DNA of 64,000 nt from Alloacidobacterium dinghuense (lineage in GTDB: Bacteria > Acidobacteriota > Terriglobia > Terriglobales > Acidobacteriaceae): contig NZ_CP060394.1 in the NCBI RefSeq assembly GCF_014274465.1, positions 1,116,001 to 1,180,000 on the forward strand, written 5' to 3'. The notes below the pieces were generated by a model that did not search any database, was not told the origin of the DNA, and saw only the letters and a program-made list of their open reading frames with translations. Every line of letters starts with the position of its first letter. Within the stretch, counting starts at the first letter, position 1. Of the stretch, positions 17,410-26,514 are shown piece after piece. Both the position numbers and the translations under genes were made by a program.

Positions 17410-19908
17410 TCACTTCTTCTTAGACGGCTCTTGTTTCGCCAACTCCATCGCATATTCCATCGACCAGATTGCGCCGGGACGCATGTACATGCTGGCACGG
17501 TACATGCCATCTTCGTCGTACGCCTCCGGCGTGCGGAAGAAGTATCCGCGGTCGCGCCACACGACGTTATACACACCTTCCGCCGTTTTGAAGGCTTCGT
17601 CGCGCATCCCTTCTGACAACATGTGCGAGGCCACGCCGAAAGTCGTGCCCGTCCATACCTCGGTGACCTGCGGGTTCTGATCGAGCGGCTCCCCTTTCGG
17701 TCCCATACCATTGGCTGCTCCTATCTCACCGTTTCCGAAGAGCATCACGTTGTTGCTATACACCGTCTTCAATGCCGAGAGGCGCATCCGTTTCGGCACA
17801 AGGTCGCCCAGGCCAGTGAGATTGGCATACCATTGCCCGGCCAATTGATCGGCCATGATGTCGGAGCGATATTCGCTCCGCGTGTCATAGTCGAAGTAGG
17901 TTCCATTCCAGAGTTTCGTGATGTAGGCCAACTGGGCCTTTCTGAAAAGCGAGTTGTATTCACTGGCGGCGTTCGTGTCCCCGACTTTCAGCGCGATTTC
18001 CGTCGTCGCCCGCAACGCAGCTAAATACAATCCGCCGCTATAAGCGCTTTCGCCAGTGGCGATCCAGTCATCGTAAGTCTGATCGGGAAAGCCGCCATTT
18101 TCAATCAGTCCATCGCCATCGGTGTCGTACTGCCGCAGATGCTCCATCGCGGCCTTCACCCCATTCCATGCGTAATGCAGGAAAGTCAGATCTTTGCTGC
18201 CGGTGTAGACATAATCGCGCCAGATCATCAGTACGAACTTGCTGTTCAGGTCGCGCCAGTTTGACACGTCCTGATAGTTGTACTGGTTCACATTTACGAA
18301 TGGGTCTTCCGCGGGAGCGCCGAGATCATGTGGCACCGAACCAGCCGTCTTCCGCTCCATGGTCACAAATTTGTGCTCATGCAGCGCCTGCCATATCCAC
18401 AGATACCTTTGAGGATTGCTCTCCTGCACCGTATCCGCATATTCGCGCATCTCCTGCTTTTCAAGCTCTGGCCAGAAACGGATAAGAGAAAACGAGCCGT
18501 AGAACCGAACATCCAAAGTGCCGTAGTCGGGGTAATCGAAGCACTCGAGATAACTGAAGCTGTCCTCGTCTTTTGAGGAAAAATGCTTCGGATTCCCCAT
18601 GCCATCGAGTTCATGCGCCCAGACCGTTCCCCCATCGGCGAGGATGTACATCTCGTTAAAGAGTTCACCGCGGTACCACAGCGGTTTCGATTCGTCCTCA
18701 ATATATGGCTTTTGCCACTCGTCGATCGCTTTGCTCCACTCCTCATCTTTTTCAAGAGCGACTTTTGCAATTTTCCAGGCGTTGGTTCCTTCGGCGCCGA
18801 AGAACTTGGTGTAGTGCCGCACCCACTTGCGACCGCCGCCAAATTGAATCAGAGGCAGATCCCATGACAAGGCCATGGGCACTAGCTTTTTCTCATGCGG
18901 ATCGAGCGTGAAGCGAACCGCGATGGCTCCGGCAATTTGCTCGCCGCTACTGGCCACATCCGGATTCGCATTCGGCAGCCGTCCGTCGGTTGCGAATGGC
19001 CTCCATACCTCGTCGCCCGTCAACTGAGGATAAAAAGTGGTCAGGTAAGACACTTCAAAACCTGGGCCGTCTTTAACGGCGATAGCGAATTGGCCATCCC
19101 ACTCATCGCGAACCGCACCAGTACGAATACGGTCGAAGATGATACCTCGTAGCGACTCCGCGCTTCCGGTCGGGCCATTCAGGTCTTCTGTGACGTAGCG
19201 GTTTTTGTCTTGGTTACTGAGCGCCGTGCTGAAGCCAGCGGATTGATCGCGGAACCAGCCCACCATGTTCGTCCACGAGAAAAGCAACGAGACAGTGATT
19301 TTCTTATCCGAGGGGTTTTCCGCATACCAGTTGTAAAGCGCAACCGGATAGCTCGATTCCTGATAATTGTTCGGAAGCAAAGGCGAAAACTGTTCAAGGG
19401 TAAGCTTGATGCCGAGCACTTCCGGGTCATAGGCAAACCATGACTTGGGATATAGGGCCGCATACTCGCCCTTACCCGCCGGATACGACCAGTCCCACGC
19501 CGAGAGCGCTCCGTTCAGCGGCTTGCCAGTGGAAAGCGCAACCGCCTTTGCTGTGCCATCCTCCGGTTGTACAAAGACTGCAAATTGATTACCCGGTACA
19601 TTCTCATACTTATGAACCCCGACCTTCACATGCCAGCGCTCGAAATTGCCACGATAACTGCGCGAAAAAGTGCCAGCGCCTAATCCTCCGACAGGCGCTC
19701 CCTGCCAAAAGCCATCATCAATGTCCGTAGGCAACGAGGGTTTCTTACCGCCGGGATTAGGAGGCGGCTGCCCAATTGCGATGTGCCAGGCAGCTTGGGG
19801 GATTTGGTCATCAGCAAGCAGGTTCGGACAATTGATTAAGAACAGCAAAACAACAAAAATAAAACGATCCAGCGGCAACTTTCCGGCCCCTCCGAACCTT
19901 GCCATCAT
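17410..19908 (-). CDS. Glycoside hydrolase family 116 (GBA2-like beta-glucosidase/glucosylceramidase)
   Basis: An 832-residue protein with a hydrophobic leader (DRFIFVVLLFLINCPNLLADD), suggesting export. The N-terminal beta-sandwich domain includes GGLGAGTFSRSYRGNFERWHV; the C-terminal (alpha/alpha)6 barrel carries the GH116 motifs. The segment YLECFDYPDYGTLDVRFYGS holds the candidate nucleophile glutamate, and GGFPDQTYDDWIATGESAYS holds the acid/base aspartate. The family cleaves beta-glucosides or beta-xylosides; bacterial and archaeal members act on oligosaccharides and human GBA2 on glucosylceramide. Substrate here is unknown. Divergent from lptE. Confidence 0.88.
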   Translation of the reverse strand: MMARFGGAGKLPLDRFIFVVLLFLINCPNLLADDQIPQAAWHIAIGQPPPNPGGKKPSLPTDIDDGFWQGAPVGGLGAGTFSRSYRGNFERWHVKVGVHKYENVPGNQFAVFVQPEDGTAKAVALSTGKPLNGALSAWDWSYPAGKGEYAALYPKSWFAYDPEVLGIKLTLEQFSPLLPNNYQESSYPVALYNWYAENPSDKKITVSLLFSWTNMVGWFRDQSAGFSTALSNQDKNRYVTEDLNGPTGSAESLRGIIFDRIRTGAVRDEWDGQFAIAVKDGPGFEVSYLTTFYPQLTGDEVWRPFATDGRLPNANPDVASSGEQIAGAIAVRFTLDPHEKKLVPMALSWDLPLIQFGGGRKWVRHYTKFFGAEGTNAWKIAKVALEKDEEWSKAIDEWQKPYIEDESKPLWYRGELFNEMYILADGGTVWAHELDGMGNPKHFSSKDEDSFSYLECFDYPDYGTLDVRFYGSFSLIRFWPELEKQEMREYADTVQESNPQRYLWIWQALHEHKFVTMERKTAGSVPHDLGAPAEDPFVNVNQYNYQDVSNWRDLNSKFVLMIWRDYVYTGSKDLTFLHYAWNGVKAAMEHLRQYDTDGDGLIENGGFPDQTYDDWIATGESAYSGGLYLAALRATTEIALKVGDTNAASEYNSLFRKAQLAYITKLWNGTYFDYDTRSEYRSDIMADQLAGQWYANLTGLGDLVPKRMRLSALKTVYSNNVMLFGNGEIGAANGMGPKGEPLDQNPQVTEVWTGTTFGVASHMLSEGMRDEAFKTAEGVYNVVWRDRGYFFRTPEAYDEDGMYRASMYMRPGAIWSMEYAMELAKQEPSKKK

Positions 19909-20001
19909 ACATCTCCGACGCTACGCTCGTGAAAATAAAGTGCTTAGAAACAATATGTGGGAAGAGCAAAGGTTATCTGTGAAATGAGAGAATGTCACAG
20001 C

Positions 20002-20526
20002 ATGTCTCGTTTTCCTCTGGCTGCATTGTTTGCTTTGATCTGCCTGCTCACGGGCTGTGGCTACCACTCAGTCAACTCCGCGGCACATCTACCCAAGACG
20101 GTGCACACGCTGGCCGTGCCGACTTTTGCCAACCACACGCAGTCCTTCCACACAGAAGTGTCTTTCACGAATGCAGTGATCCGCGAATTCGCCAGCCGCA
20201 CTCCATACAAGGTTTTGGCAACGGATCAGCAGGATGAAGGCGATGCCGTGCTGGAAGGCGCGATCAACAGCTTTCAGGTGATTCCTCTGACCTACAACAT
20301 CCAGACAGGTCAGTCGTCGAGCTATCTCATTAGCGTTGGAGCCAGCGTCAAAGTCCTTGATAGGGACAAGCGCGTGCTCTACGAGAACAAAACCTACAGT
20401 TTCCGCCAGCAGTACCAGACCACGCAGGACCTGGTCAGCTTTATTCAGGAAGACCCCGCTGCCGTGCAACGTCTCTCACGTGACTTTGCGCAGGCGCTCG
20501 TCTCCGATATTCTGGAATCCTTCTGA
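20002..20526 (+). CDS. lptE: LPS-assembly lipoprotein LptE
   Basis: LptE is the outer-membrane lipoprotein partner and plug of LptD in lipopolysaccharide export. From ATG 20002 the protein has 174 residues with a lipobox LLTGC and a mature start CGYHSV, matching the LptE pattern. The core TVHTLAVPTFANHTQSFHTEVSFTNAVIREF is typical. The frame is open to 19957, but the upstream residues precede the signal peptide and have no ribosome binding site, so 20002 is preferred. lptD is not in the window. It is followed by a repeat element and holA. Confidence 0.88.
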   Translation: MSRFPLAALFALICLLTGCGYHSVNSAAHLPKTVHTLAVPTFANHTQSFHTEVSFTNAVIREFASRTPYKVLATDQQDEGDAVLEGAINSFQVIPLTYNIQTGQSSSYLISVGASVKVLDRDKRVLYENKTYSFRQQYQTTQDLVSFIQEDPAAVQRLSRDFAQALVSDILESF

Positions 20527-20553
20527 TGCAAGTCACACGCACCAACGATGATG

Positions 20554-20650
20554 TCATCCTGAGCGGAGGAGCGCGAAGACCGGGGTCCCCAGCGCACCGT
20601 TTTTGTGCAATGGAGTGGGGAAAGCGCGCAGTCGAAGAATCCGCTTTTTC
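20554..20650. repeat. Dispersed intergenic repeat, family A (TCATCCTGAGCG type)
   Basis: Begins TCATCCTGAGCGGAG and runs through GCGCGAAGACC to a distal GTCGAAGAATCCGC segment. It is related to copies at 42104, 51326, 56433, 60014 and 63225. This copy fills the lptE-holA gap and lengthens the open frame in front of holA without being part of that protein. Confidence 0.7.
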
Positions 20651-20674
20651 GCTCCGACAGGAGACGATCTAGGC

Positions 20675-21811
20675 ATGGGCGCAGGCTTCGCCTCTACTGA
20701 CCGCTTCCTCGCTGAACTGCGTAGCAACAAACTGCGGCCCGGCTACGTTCTTGTCGGCGATGAGATCTTTCTTTACGAGCGCTGCCGACGCGCCGTATTA
20801 GAAGTCTTCGTCCCCGCTGACTTGCGCGATTTCTGCCTGTCGGATATCGATCTTGCCGAGATGAGCATCTTTGAAGCGCTTGACCGCGCTCAGACGCCGT
20901 CGCTGATGGCGCCTTTTCAAGTGCTGTTCATTCGCAACCTGAAGCAGCTCTACACGCGCGGCGCAAAAAAGGAAGAGTTCGCCGCAATTGACGGCTACTT
21001 CCGCTCGCCAAATCCGCAGGCAATGCTCATCTTCATCGCCGACCACCTCCGCATTCCATCTGACCCGCGCCGCATGGACATGACGGACAAGGACCGCTAT
21101 GAGCGCATCCGCGAAACTCTTGGCGATCACTGCGGCATCGTCGAGTTGGCCCGCGTCGATGAAAGCGACGCGCTGCGCTGGCTGCTGGCGGAAGCTGAGA
21201 AGCAGCAGATTAAGCTGGAACAGGACGCAGCGAGAGAGCTGGTCGATGCACTCGGCGCGGACATGATGCTCATCGCGAGCGAATTTGAAAAGCTCTCGCT
21301 CTACGCCGGTCCGAAAAAGCTCATCACGCTGGGCGATGTCGAAACGATGGTCCTGGCAGCGAAGCAACGCTCACTGTACGAACTGACCGACGCCATCTCA
21401 GCCAAAGATAAGCGGCGCGCTCTCGCATTGTTAGCTGGCCTGCTGAACGCGTCTGACGGCGGCGAAGATGCGGCGATCGGACATCTTTACATGCTGGCGC
21501 GCACCTTCCGCCAGATGCTCGTGATCCTCGAAAAGAATGTGCGCGACTCACGCGCAATCTGGCAGGCATTGTGGCAGGGCTTTCGCATGCCACCCTTCGC
21601 AGCCGAAGATTTGATCCGCCAGGCACGCCGCTACAAATCGAAGAGGGAGCTGACCCGCGCTCTGCGCCTCATTGCGCGGGCAGACTTAGAGCTTCGCTCG
21701 CAACCGCCGGATAAGAAACTCGTGCTGGAGCGCTTGGTGATGGACCTGGCCAGCGAACCGAAGCCCGCACAGTTACTGCCATCCTCGACCCAGTATGCTA
21801 TGGATCTCTAA
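20675..21811 (+). CDS. holA: DNA polymerase III subunit delta
   Basis: HolA is the clamp-loader subunit that opens the beta sliding clamp. The 378-residue product from ATG 20675 has the family pattern: FLAELRSNKLRPGYVLVGDEIFLYERCRRAVLE at the N-terminus, PSLMAPFQVLFIRNLKQL, and the middle LVDALGADMMLIASEFEKLSLY; the C-terminal helical collar domain with SLYELTDAI and ALALLAGLL follows. The frame is open from 20603, but those residues come from a repeat element; AGGAG at 20659-20663 supports 20675. lptE followed by holA is a frequent bacterial neighbourhood. Confidence 0.9.
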   Translation: MGAGFASTDRFLAELRSNKLRPGYVLVGDEIFLYERCRRAVLEVFVPADLRDFCLSDIDLAEMSIFEALDRAQTPSLMAPFQVLFIRNLKQLYTRGAKKEEFAAIDGYFRSPNPQAMLIFIADHLRIPSDPRRMDMTDKDRYERIRETLGDHCGIVELARVDESDALRWLLAEAEKQQIKLEQDAARELVDALGADMMLIASEFEKLSLYAGPKKLITLGDVETMVLAAKQRSLYELTDAISAKDKRRALALLAGLLNASDGGEDAAIGHLYMLARTFRQMLVILEKNVRDSRAIWQALWQGFRMPPFAAEDLIRQARRYKSKRELTRALRLIARADLELRSQPPDKKLVLERLVMDLASEPKPAQLLPSSTQYAMDL

Positions 21812-21848
21812 ACTTAGTCGTCCGCAGACAAGAAGCAATTCAGTGACG

Positions 21849-21881
21849 AAGAGGACGACGCGCTTTGCGCATCGTCCTCTT
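21849..21881 (-). terminator. Hairpin between convergent holA and G1 peptidase gene
   Basis: Inverted repeat AAGAGGACGA (21849-21858) and TCGTCCTCTT (21872-21881), with further partial GCG pairing inside. It lies between two converging genes and may terminate both. The minus-strand side has only a weak T-rich tail (TTCGTCACTG). Confidence 0.55.
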
Positions 21882-21934
21882 GCAGGGCAGATCAACGGGG
21901 TTTTCAGGGACGAAAATTAGTATCGAAAGCAACC

Positions 21935-22942
21935 TCAGTTTTGAATCCAGATTCCAGAGGGTCCCAGTAGTGTTGGAGTGGCAATCGCGCCGAGTCCAGT
22001 CACCATATCCACTGGGAAGGATGACGCGCTGCCGGGATCTACCGCGCTGTAACTAAAGTTATAAGCATATGCATTCGACATATATTCAGAGATGTAGTTC
22101 TTCAGCGTAGCCAGACCGCCGTAAAGCGACATCCCCCACTGTGCGCTGTTGCCTACGAGATAGATTCCAGCGGGAGCCGCGAAGCTCACGATGACATATT
22201 GATTTGTGCTGTAATCCACGAGATAGACATGGCCACTGGTAGAAGAAGTCGTCCACACTTCAACAAACAACTCATCGCCGGGCGCTATGGACATGCTGGT
22301 GACGCTCGTCAAACCTAAGGGATACCACTCATAGACGGGAGCGTAGTAGGAGGCTCTCACCGTGCCGCTGCAGTACTCCGCTTCTTCCGTTCCAGCTTGG
22401 AGAACGTCGCTCGATCCCCAGCCGTCCAGGCCAACAGATGTTACTGCATAATCCCAGCCGCCATCACACGTGGCTTGTCGCACATTCGGCACATCATAGT
22501 CTGCAATCGCAAAGTAGAAGGAAGAGCTTCCATAAGTGGTAGCTCCATTCTTGTTAACATAGCCAGCCCAGCTGGTCGAGGTAACAGGTCCGGAACTGCC
22601 ACTCGGTGGTGCGGCCTTCACTGTCGATGGATTAGCTAAGGTCTTACTGATTTCAAGTACAGGCGTGATGCGCGTTGTAGATGCGGCCATCGCTCTCTGC
22701 CATGTGGCAAACGCTTTCGGCGCAGCGATCTCATTCGGTCGCGGCGGGAAGCCATAGTATTCCAGATCCTGATCGGAGGCCGTTAAAGGATCGAAGTCCT
22801 TCGGAGGAGCTGCGATTGTAGTTACACCCGCGAGATTGGTCGCGAGTTCATTCGGCTTCAGCTGCTGCTGGTTCTGCGCTGTTCCAATCAGAGGCGCAGC
22901 AAGGAGCAGAGCCGAAACGAGGGAAAACATGCGCTGTTTCAT
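21935..22942 (-). CDS. G1 (eqolisin) peptidase paralogue with altered active site
   Basis: A 335-residue secreted protein: signal (MFSLVSALLLAAPLIGTAQ), a propeptide-like region to about residue 115, then a beta-sandwich with SWAGYVNKNG, VTSVGLDGWGSSDVLQAGTEE and YEWYPLG, the signatures of glutamic peptidases of family G1. The glutamine of LQAG aligns with the catalytic glutamine. The second catalytic region, which reads NSAEWVVE in the neighbouring paralogue, reads NSAQWGMS here, so both candidate glutamates are gone (GAG to CAG at the first). It is therefore probably inactive or altered. Followed by a hairpin; a 39-base block upstream is shared with the paralogue. Confidence 0.8.
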   Translation of the reverse strand: MKQRMFSLVSALLLAAPLIGTAQNQQQLKPNELATNLAGVTTIAAPPKDFDPLTASDQDLEYYGFPPRPNEIAAPKAFATWQRAMAASTTRITPVLEISKTLANPSTVKAAPPSGSSGPVTSTSWAGYVNKNGATTYGSSSFYFAIADYDVPNVRQATCDGGWDYAVTSVGLDGWGSSDVLQAGTEEAEYCSGTVRASYYAPVYEWYPLGLTSVTSMSIAPGDELFVEVWTTSSTSGHVYLVDYSTNQYVIVSFAAPAGIYLVGNSAQWGMSLYGGLATLKNYISEYMSNAYAYNFSYSAVDPGSASSFPVDMVTGLGAIATPTLLGPSGIWIQN

Positions 22943-22979
22943 CGTTCCTGCTTCTTTCTGTATGAAGTTGTATGGATTT

Positions 22980-23017
22980 GGCCCAGAGGCCCAGGGATGA
23001 CTTACATAGAAGTAGTG
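22980..23017 (-). promoter_or_regulatory. Conserved upstream block of the G1 paralogue at 21935
   Basis: The block GGCCCAGAGGCCCAG followed by GATGACTTAC and AAGTAGTGA recurs at 24251-24289 upstream of the other G1 gene, at nearly the same distance from the start codon. Conservation outside the coding region suggests a promoter or leader element; GGCCTCTGGGCC can also form a short hairpin. Which sigma factor would use it cannot be told. Confidence 0.45.
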
Positions 23018-23083
23018 AGGCCGGCACGCACTTCGTTTCCGATGAGTTTGGAATCTCTAACTTAATCGTCACTCCATACACAC

Positions 23084-23120
23084 AAAAACGAATGACGACG
23101 CAGGTTCGCGTCGTCATTCG
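23084..23120 (-). terminator. Rho-independent terminator of the G1 peptidase gene at 23154
   Basis: A perfect 13-base stem, CGAATGACGACGC at 23089-23101 and GCGTCGTCATTCG at 23108-23120, with a 6-base loop. On the minus strand the hairpin is followed by TTTTTGTG. It starts 33 bases after the stop of the upstream gene. This is the clearest terminator in the window. Confidence 0.92.
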
Positions 23121-23153
23121 CAAGGCAGATGGCCCTAATTCTTTGATCCAGAA

Positions 23154-24212
23154 TTAGTACCGAGCTGAGCCTTCGTCCTGCATCCAGATCGCATTCACGC
23201 CCAGAGGCGTGGGATACGAAATGGCATAGCCGTTGTTGTCGAGCATGGTTACAGGGAACGATCCCGCGCTGCCCGGATCGACTGCGCTGTAGCTGAAGTT
23301 ATAAGCATAAGCATCCGAGAAGTAATCCGAAATATAGTTCGACAGTGTTGCCAGACCACCACCAACACCCGGGCGCTCCACAACCCACTCTGCGCTGTTG
23401 CCTACCAGCTGCGTTCCCGGAGGCGCAGAGAAGTTGATGATCACATACTGATCGGTGTTGTAGTTCACGAGATAAGCATGACCTGCGGTTGAGGAGGTGC
23501 TCCAGACTTCAACGAAGAGATCATCGCCAGGAGCAATTGGAAGGCTGGGAATGCGTGTCCAGCCATAGGGATACCACTCATACCATGCTGAGTAATAGGT
23601 AGCTTTCGTGGATCCGCTGCAATATGCATCAGCTTCATTACCGGCTTGCAGTACATCGCCTGATCCCCAGCCATCAATTCCGACCCACGTTACCGTGTAG
23701 TCCCAGGTTCCGTCGCACTTGCTGTAAGCCTGACGGGCAACGGGAACAACATAGTCGCCGATAATGTAATAGAAAGAAGAGCTGCCATACTTGGTAACTC
23801 CATTCGTATTGACGTAGCCGCTCCAGTTATAGGAGAGAGCTGCGTTGCCGCTCGCAGGTGCGGCAGCACTCGCGCCAGCCTTCAATTTCGCCGGACCAGC
23901 AAAGTTCTTGGTGACTTCGAGTACAGGTGTCACGCGGTTTTGAGATGCCTTCATCGCTTTCTGCCAGCTCGCGAATGCTTTTGGAGCGTCGACCTCGTTC
24001 GGCCGCGGCGGGAAGCCGTAGTATTCCAGCTCCTGATCAGAGGCGCTAAGAGGATTAAATCCCTTTGGTGGAGCTGCGATTGTGGTTACACCCGCAACAT
24101 TGGTTGCAAGTTCATTCGGCTTCAGCTGATGCAGCTGCTGCTCTTGAGCTACGCCTGTCAGAGGCGCAGCAAGGAGCAATGCCGAAACGAGAGAGAACAC
24201 ACGCTGATTCAT
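23154..24212 (-). CDS. G1 family (eqolisin) glutamic endopeptidase
   Basis: A 352-residue secreted acid peptidase: signal (MNQRVFSLVSALLLAAPLTGVAQ), a propeptide of roughly 115 residues, and a mature beta-sandwich domain beginning near YNWSGYVNTNG. Diagnostic segments are WVGIDGWGSGDVLQAGNEADAY (catalytic glutamine in LQAG), YEWYPYG and GNSAEWVVERPG (candidate catalytic glutamate). Family G1 enzymes work at low pH, which suits the acidic habitats of many acidobacteria. The gene has its own strong terminator and shares leader sequence and about half of its residues with the downstream paralogue. Confidence 0.88.
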   Translation of the reverse strand: MNQRVFSLVSALLLAAPLTGVAQEQQLHQLKPNELATNVAGVTTIAAPPKGFNPLSASDQELEYYGFPPRPNEVDAPKAFASWQKAMKASQNRVTPVLEVTKNFAGPAKLKAGASAAAPASGNAALSYNWSGYVNTNGVTKYGSSSFYYIIGDYVVPVARQAYSKCDGTWDYTVTWVGIDGWGSGDVLQAGNEADAYCSGSTKATYYSAWYEWYPYGWTRIPSLPIAPGDDLFVEVWSTSSTAGHAYLVNYNTDQYVIINFSAPPGTQLVGNSAEWVVERPGVGGGLATLSNYISDYFSDAYAYNFSYSAVDPGSAGSFPVTMLDNNGYAISYPTPLGVNAIWMQDEGSARY

Positions 24213-24250
24213 CGTTTCTACTTCTTTCTTTTGTAGGATTTTGGGGAGGT

Positions 24251-24289
24251 GGCCCCGAGGCCCAGAGATGTCTTACGCACAAGTAGTGA
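24251..24289 (-). promoter_or_regulatory. Conserved upstream block of the G1 peptidase gene at 23154
   Basis: Contains GGCCCCGAGGCCCAGAGATG, TCTTAC and AAGTAGTGA, the counterpart of 22980-23017. It lies about 40-77 bases upstream of the start codon. Likely promoter/leader, by conservation only. Confidence 0.45.
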
Positions 24290-24436
24290 AAGAAGCAGAG
24301 ATTCCGTTACGAGGGCTGGAAAAATATTCTTCGCCCATAAATCCGATTGCGTAACCTTTGCGTATCTCTTCTAACTCAGTTGAGGAAATGCTGATAGGAA
24401 CAAAGGATGTTGCTTATATGTTGTCTGCAATAGGAA

Positions 24437-24466
24437 AGGAGCGGCATTCGTAACAACACCGCTCCT
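24437..24466 (-). terminator. Probable terminator after aqpZ
   Basis: Inverted repeat AGGAGCGG (24437-24444) and CCGCTCCT (24459-24466) with a 14-base loop, 24 bases beyond the aqpZ stop. The minus-strand tail is TTTCC, so the T-run is short. The rest of the gap from 24290 holds nothing recognisable. Confidence 0.5.
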
Positions 24467-24489
24467 GGTTATGGAAGGCTACTTCGGGG

Positions 24490-25212
24490 TTAAAAAGATT
24501 TATCGGGTTCCTTGAAAAGGAAGAGGTAGGCCGCACCGCCGACCGCCCCACCGAGAATAGGCGCGATCCAGAAGAGCCATAACTGCTGCAACGGCCACCA
24601 GTATCCAGCGAAGATGGCCGGTCCCGTGCTTCGTGCGGGATTTACCGATGTATTCGTAACCGGAATGCTGATCAGGTGAATGAGCGTGAGGCACAGACCG
24701 ATTGCGATCGGTGCAAAGCCGGCAGGCACGCCGCGCTTATCTGTGGAGCCCATGATCACCCAAAGGAAGAAGAAGGTTAAAACGAATTCGGCAACAAAGC
24801 AGGCCAGCAGCGAATAGCTACCCGGTGAATGCTCGGCAAATCCATTCGAGGCGAACGAACTGCTCGCGGCGTTGAATGACGGATTGCCGGTAACAATGAT
24901 GTAGAGAACGCCGGAAGCCGCAATTGCGCCCAACACCTGCGCAACGACGTAGGCGGGAAGGTCCTTCGCCGGGAAACGCTTGCCGACAACCAGTCCCACG
25001 GATATAGCGGGATTCAGGTGGCATCCCGAAATATGGCCGATGGCGTAAGCCATGGTTAAAACCGTCAATCCGAATGCAAACGCAACGCCGACAAAGCCGA
25101 TGCCCAACTCAGGAAACGCCGCTGAAATCAGGGCAGATCCGCAACCTCCAAAGACGAGCCAGAATGTACCCAGAAACTCCGCGACCGAACGACGAATCAA
25201 TGTTGGTGTCAC
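24490..25212 (-). CDS. aqpZ: Aquaporin Z-type water channel
   Basis: A 240-residue integral membrane protein with six helices and the two half-helix NPA boxes, [12 protein letters not shown] (about residue 65) and [15 protein letters not shown] (about residue 190). The arginine after the second NPA, part of the selectivity filter, is present. N-terminal [21 protein letters not shown] is typical of AqpZ. Stand-alone transcription is likely, with a hairpin after the stop. Confidence 0.94.
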   Translation of the reverse strand: MTPTLIRRSVAEFLGTFWLVFGGCGSALISAAFPELGIGFVGVAFAFGLTVLTMAYAIGHISGCHLNPAISVGLVVGKRFPAKDLPAYVVAQVLGAIAASGVLYIIVTGNPSFNAASSSFASNGFAEHSPGSYSLLACFVAEFVLTFFFLWVIMGSTDKRGVPAGFAPIAIGLCLTLIHLISIPVTNTSVNPARSTGPAIFAGYWWPLQQLWLFWIAPILGGAVGGAAYLFLFKEPDKSF

Positions 25213-25380
25213 AAACGATTCCTCCTAGCATGCGCCTCATGGGCGAGTTCTGAATCGCCAAAACGCTAACACGGAATGACTTACGAATGCGAAGGAATTT
25301 CGTTGAATTTTCCCGGGCCGAGAAGATGAGCGAAGGAATCAGTGGTATTTGCTTGAATATGCGGAGCTTAGATTGAGCCG

Positions 25381-26310
25381 CTACTCAACGACAACTTCTT
25401 CTACGCCCTTGCCTCCTGCAGTCAGCGTGATGGCGGCTGCGAGAATCAGTCCACCCCCGATCCACGCCAGCGGGCCCAGTGTCTCTCCCAGTAACTTCAC
25501 GCCGAGAATCGAACCGAGAGCCGGTTCGATATTCAGGAAGACCCCTGCGCGTGAGGCAGGTACGCGGTGAATCCCCGTGTTCCATAGCAGCATGGCGGCA
25601 GCGTTGCACAGCAGACCGCTGGCGGCGAGTGCGAGCCATGCTTTGATGCTGACCCCATGCACCGGCGGCGTACCATCCCTGAAGACAACCCACACCGCGA
25701 GCATGGCCGTGCCAGTGAGCAGACCATAGGCGGTCACGGCCATCGGCGAGTGGCCTTGCATCAGGTGCTTGTTCAGCAGGACCCACGCCAGAGCAATCAG
25801 CAGAGAAATCACGATCAGAAGATCTCCCGCGAGTGTAGGGCCATGTCCTGATGGGCTGCGATGACCTCCGAGGACGATCATCGAAACGCCTGCGGTCGAT
25901 CCGGCCAGGGCCAGCCATCCCATCCAATCGAGCCGCTCATGCGCGAAGATCGACGCACCCACGGCGAGAATCACCGGCATAGTGCCGACCATTAGCGCCG
26001 CGTGGCTAACCGTGGTCATCGCCAGCCCTTGAAATTGCAGCAAGTACTGCACGGGAATTCCAAGAAACGAAGCGATCAGCAACAGTGTCCAGTCGCGGCT
26101 CGTGAATCCCGGCCGGCGCAGCAAGAAGAATAGCGGAGGGCAGGCAAAGAGAAAGCGGTAGAGCACCATGTGTCCTACCGACATCTCAGCCAGCGCGATC
26201 TTGCCGAAGAAAAACCCTGTTCCCCACAAGCATCCGGCAAGCGCGCATGCCCCATAGCCAATCAAGGCACGAGTGGGTATTCTTACGCTGTTGGTTGCAA
26301 TTGAAGGCAT
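25381..26310 (-). CDS. EamA/DMT-family transporter
   Basis: About 309 residues and ten membrane helices in two EamA repeats: GYGACALAGCLWGTGFFFGK starts the first and LAGDLLIVISLLIALAWVLLNK the second. Bacterial members export amino acids, nucleobases or other metabolites; the substrate is not evident. The frame is open to an ATG at 26355; neither start has a convincing ribosome site, and 26310 is chosen because it lies close to the first helix. No clear operon partner. Confidence 0.82.
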   Translation of the reverse strand: MPSIATNSVRIPTRALIGYGACALAGCLWGTGFFFGKIALAEMSVGHMVLYRFLFACPPLFFLLRRPGFTSRDWTLLLIASFLGIPVQYLLQFQGLAMTTVSHAALMVGTMPVILAVGASIFAHERLDWMGWLALAGSTAGVSMIVLGGHRSPSGHGPTLAGDLLIVISLLIALAWVLLNKHLMQGHSPMAVTAYGLLTGTAMLAVWVVFRDGTPPVHGVSIKAWLALAASGLLCNAAAMLLWNTGIHRVPASRAGVFLNIEPALGSILGVKLLGETLGPLAWIGGGLILAAAITLTAGGKGVEEVVVE

Positions 26311-26514
26311 GTATTCACTGTGGCACAAGCTGGAAATCGGCGCGCTCCGATTCATGCTGTGACGATTCGGTAGTACCCCGGTCGTTTGTGCTAAGATCGT
26401 TTATTTTGTTATGGTTACGAGGGCTGTGCCGTGCGGCGATTGTTTAGAATCAGCGGACTAAGCCGCATCTATTTAGCAGTGTATAACTGACTGGTAAAGA
26501 ATAACTCGCAGTGT

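Noticed and set aside
20603-20674. N-terminal extension of holA
   Set aside because: Encoded by a dispersed repeat; ATG 20675 has a ribosome site and gives the normal N-terminus.
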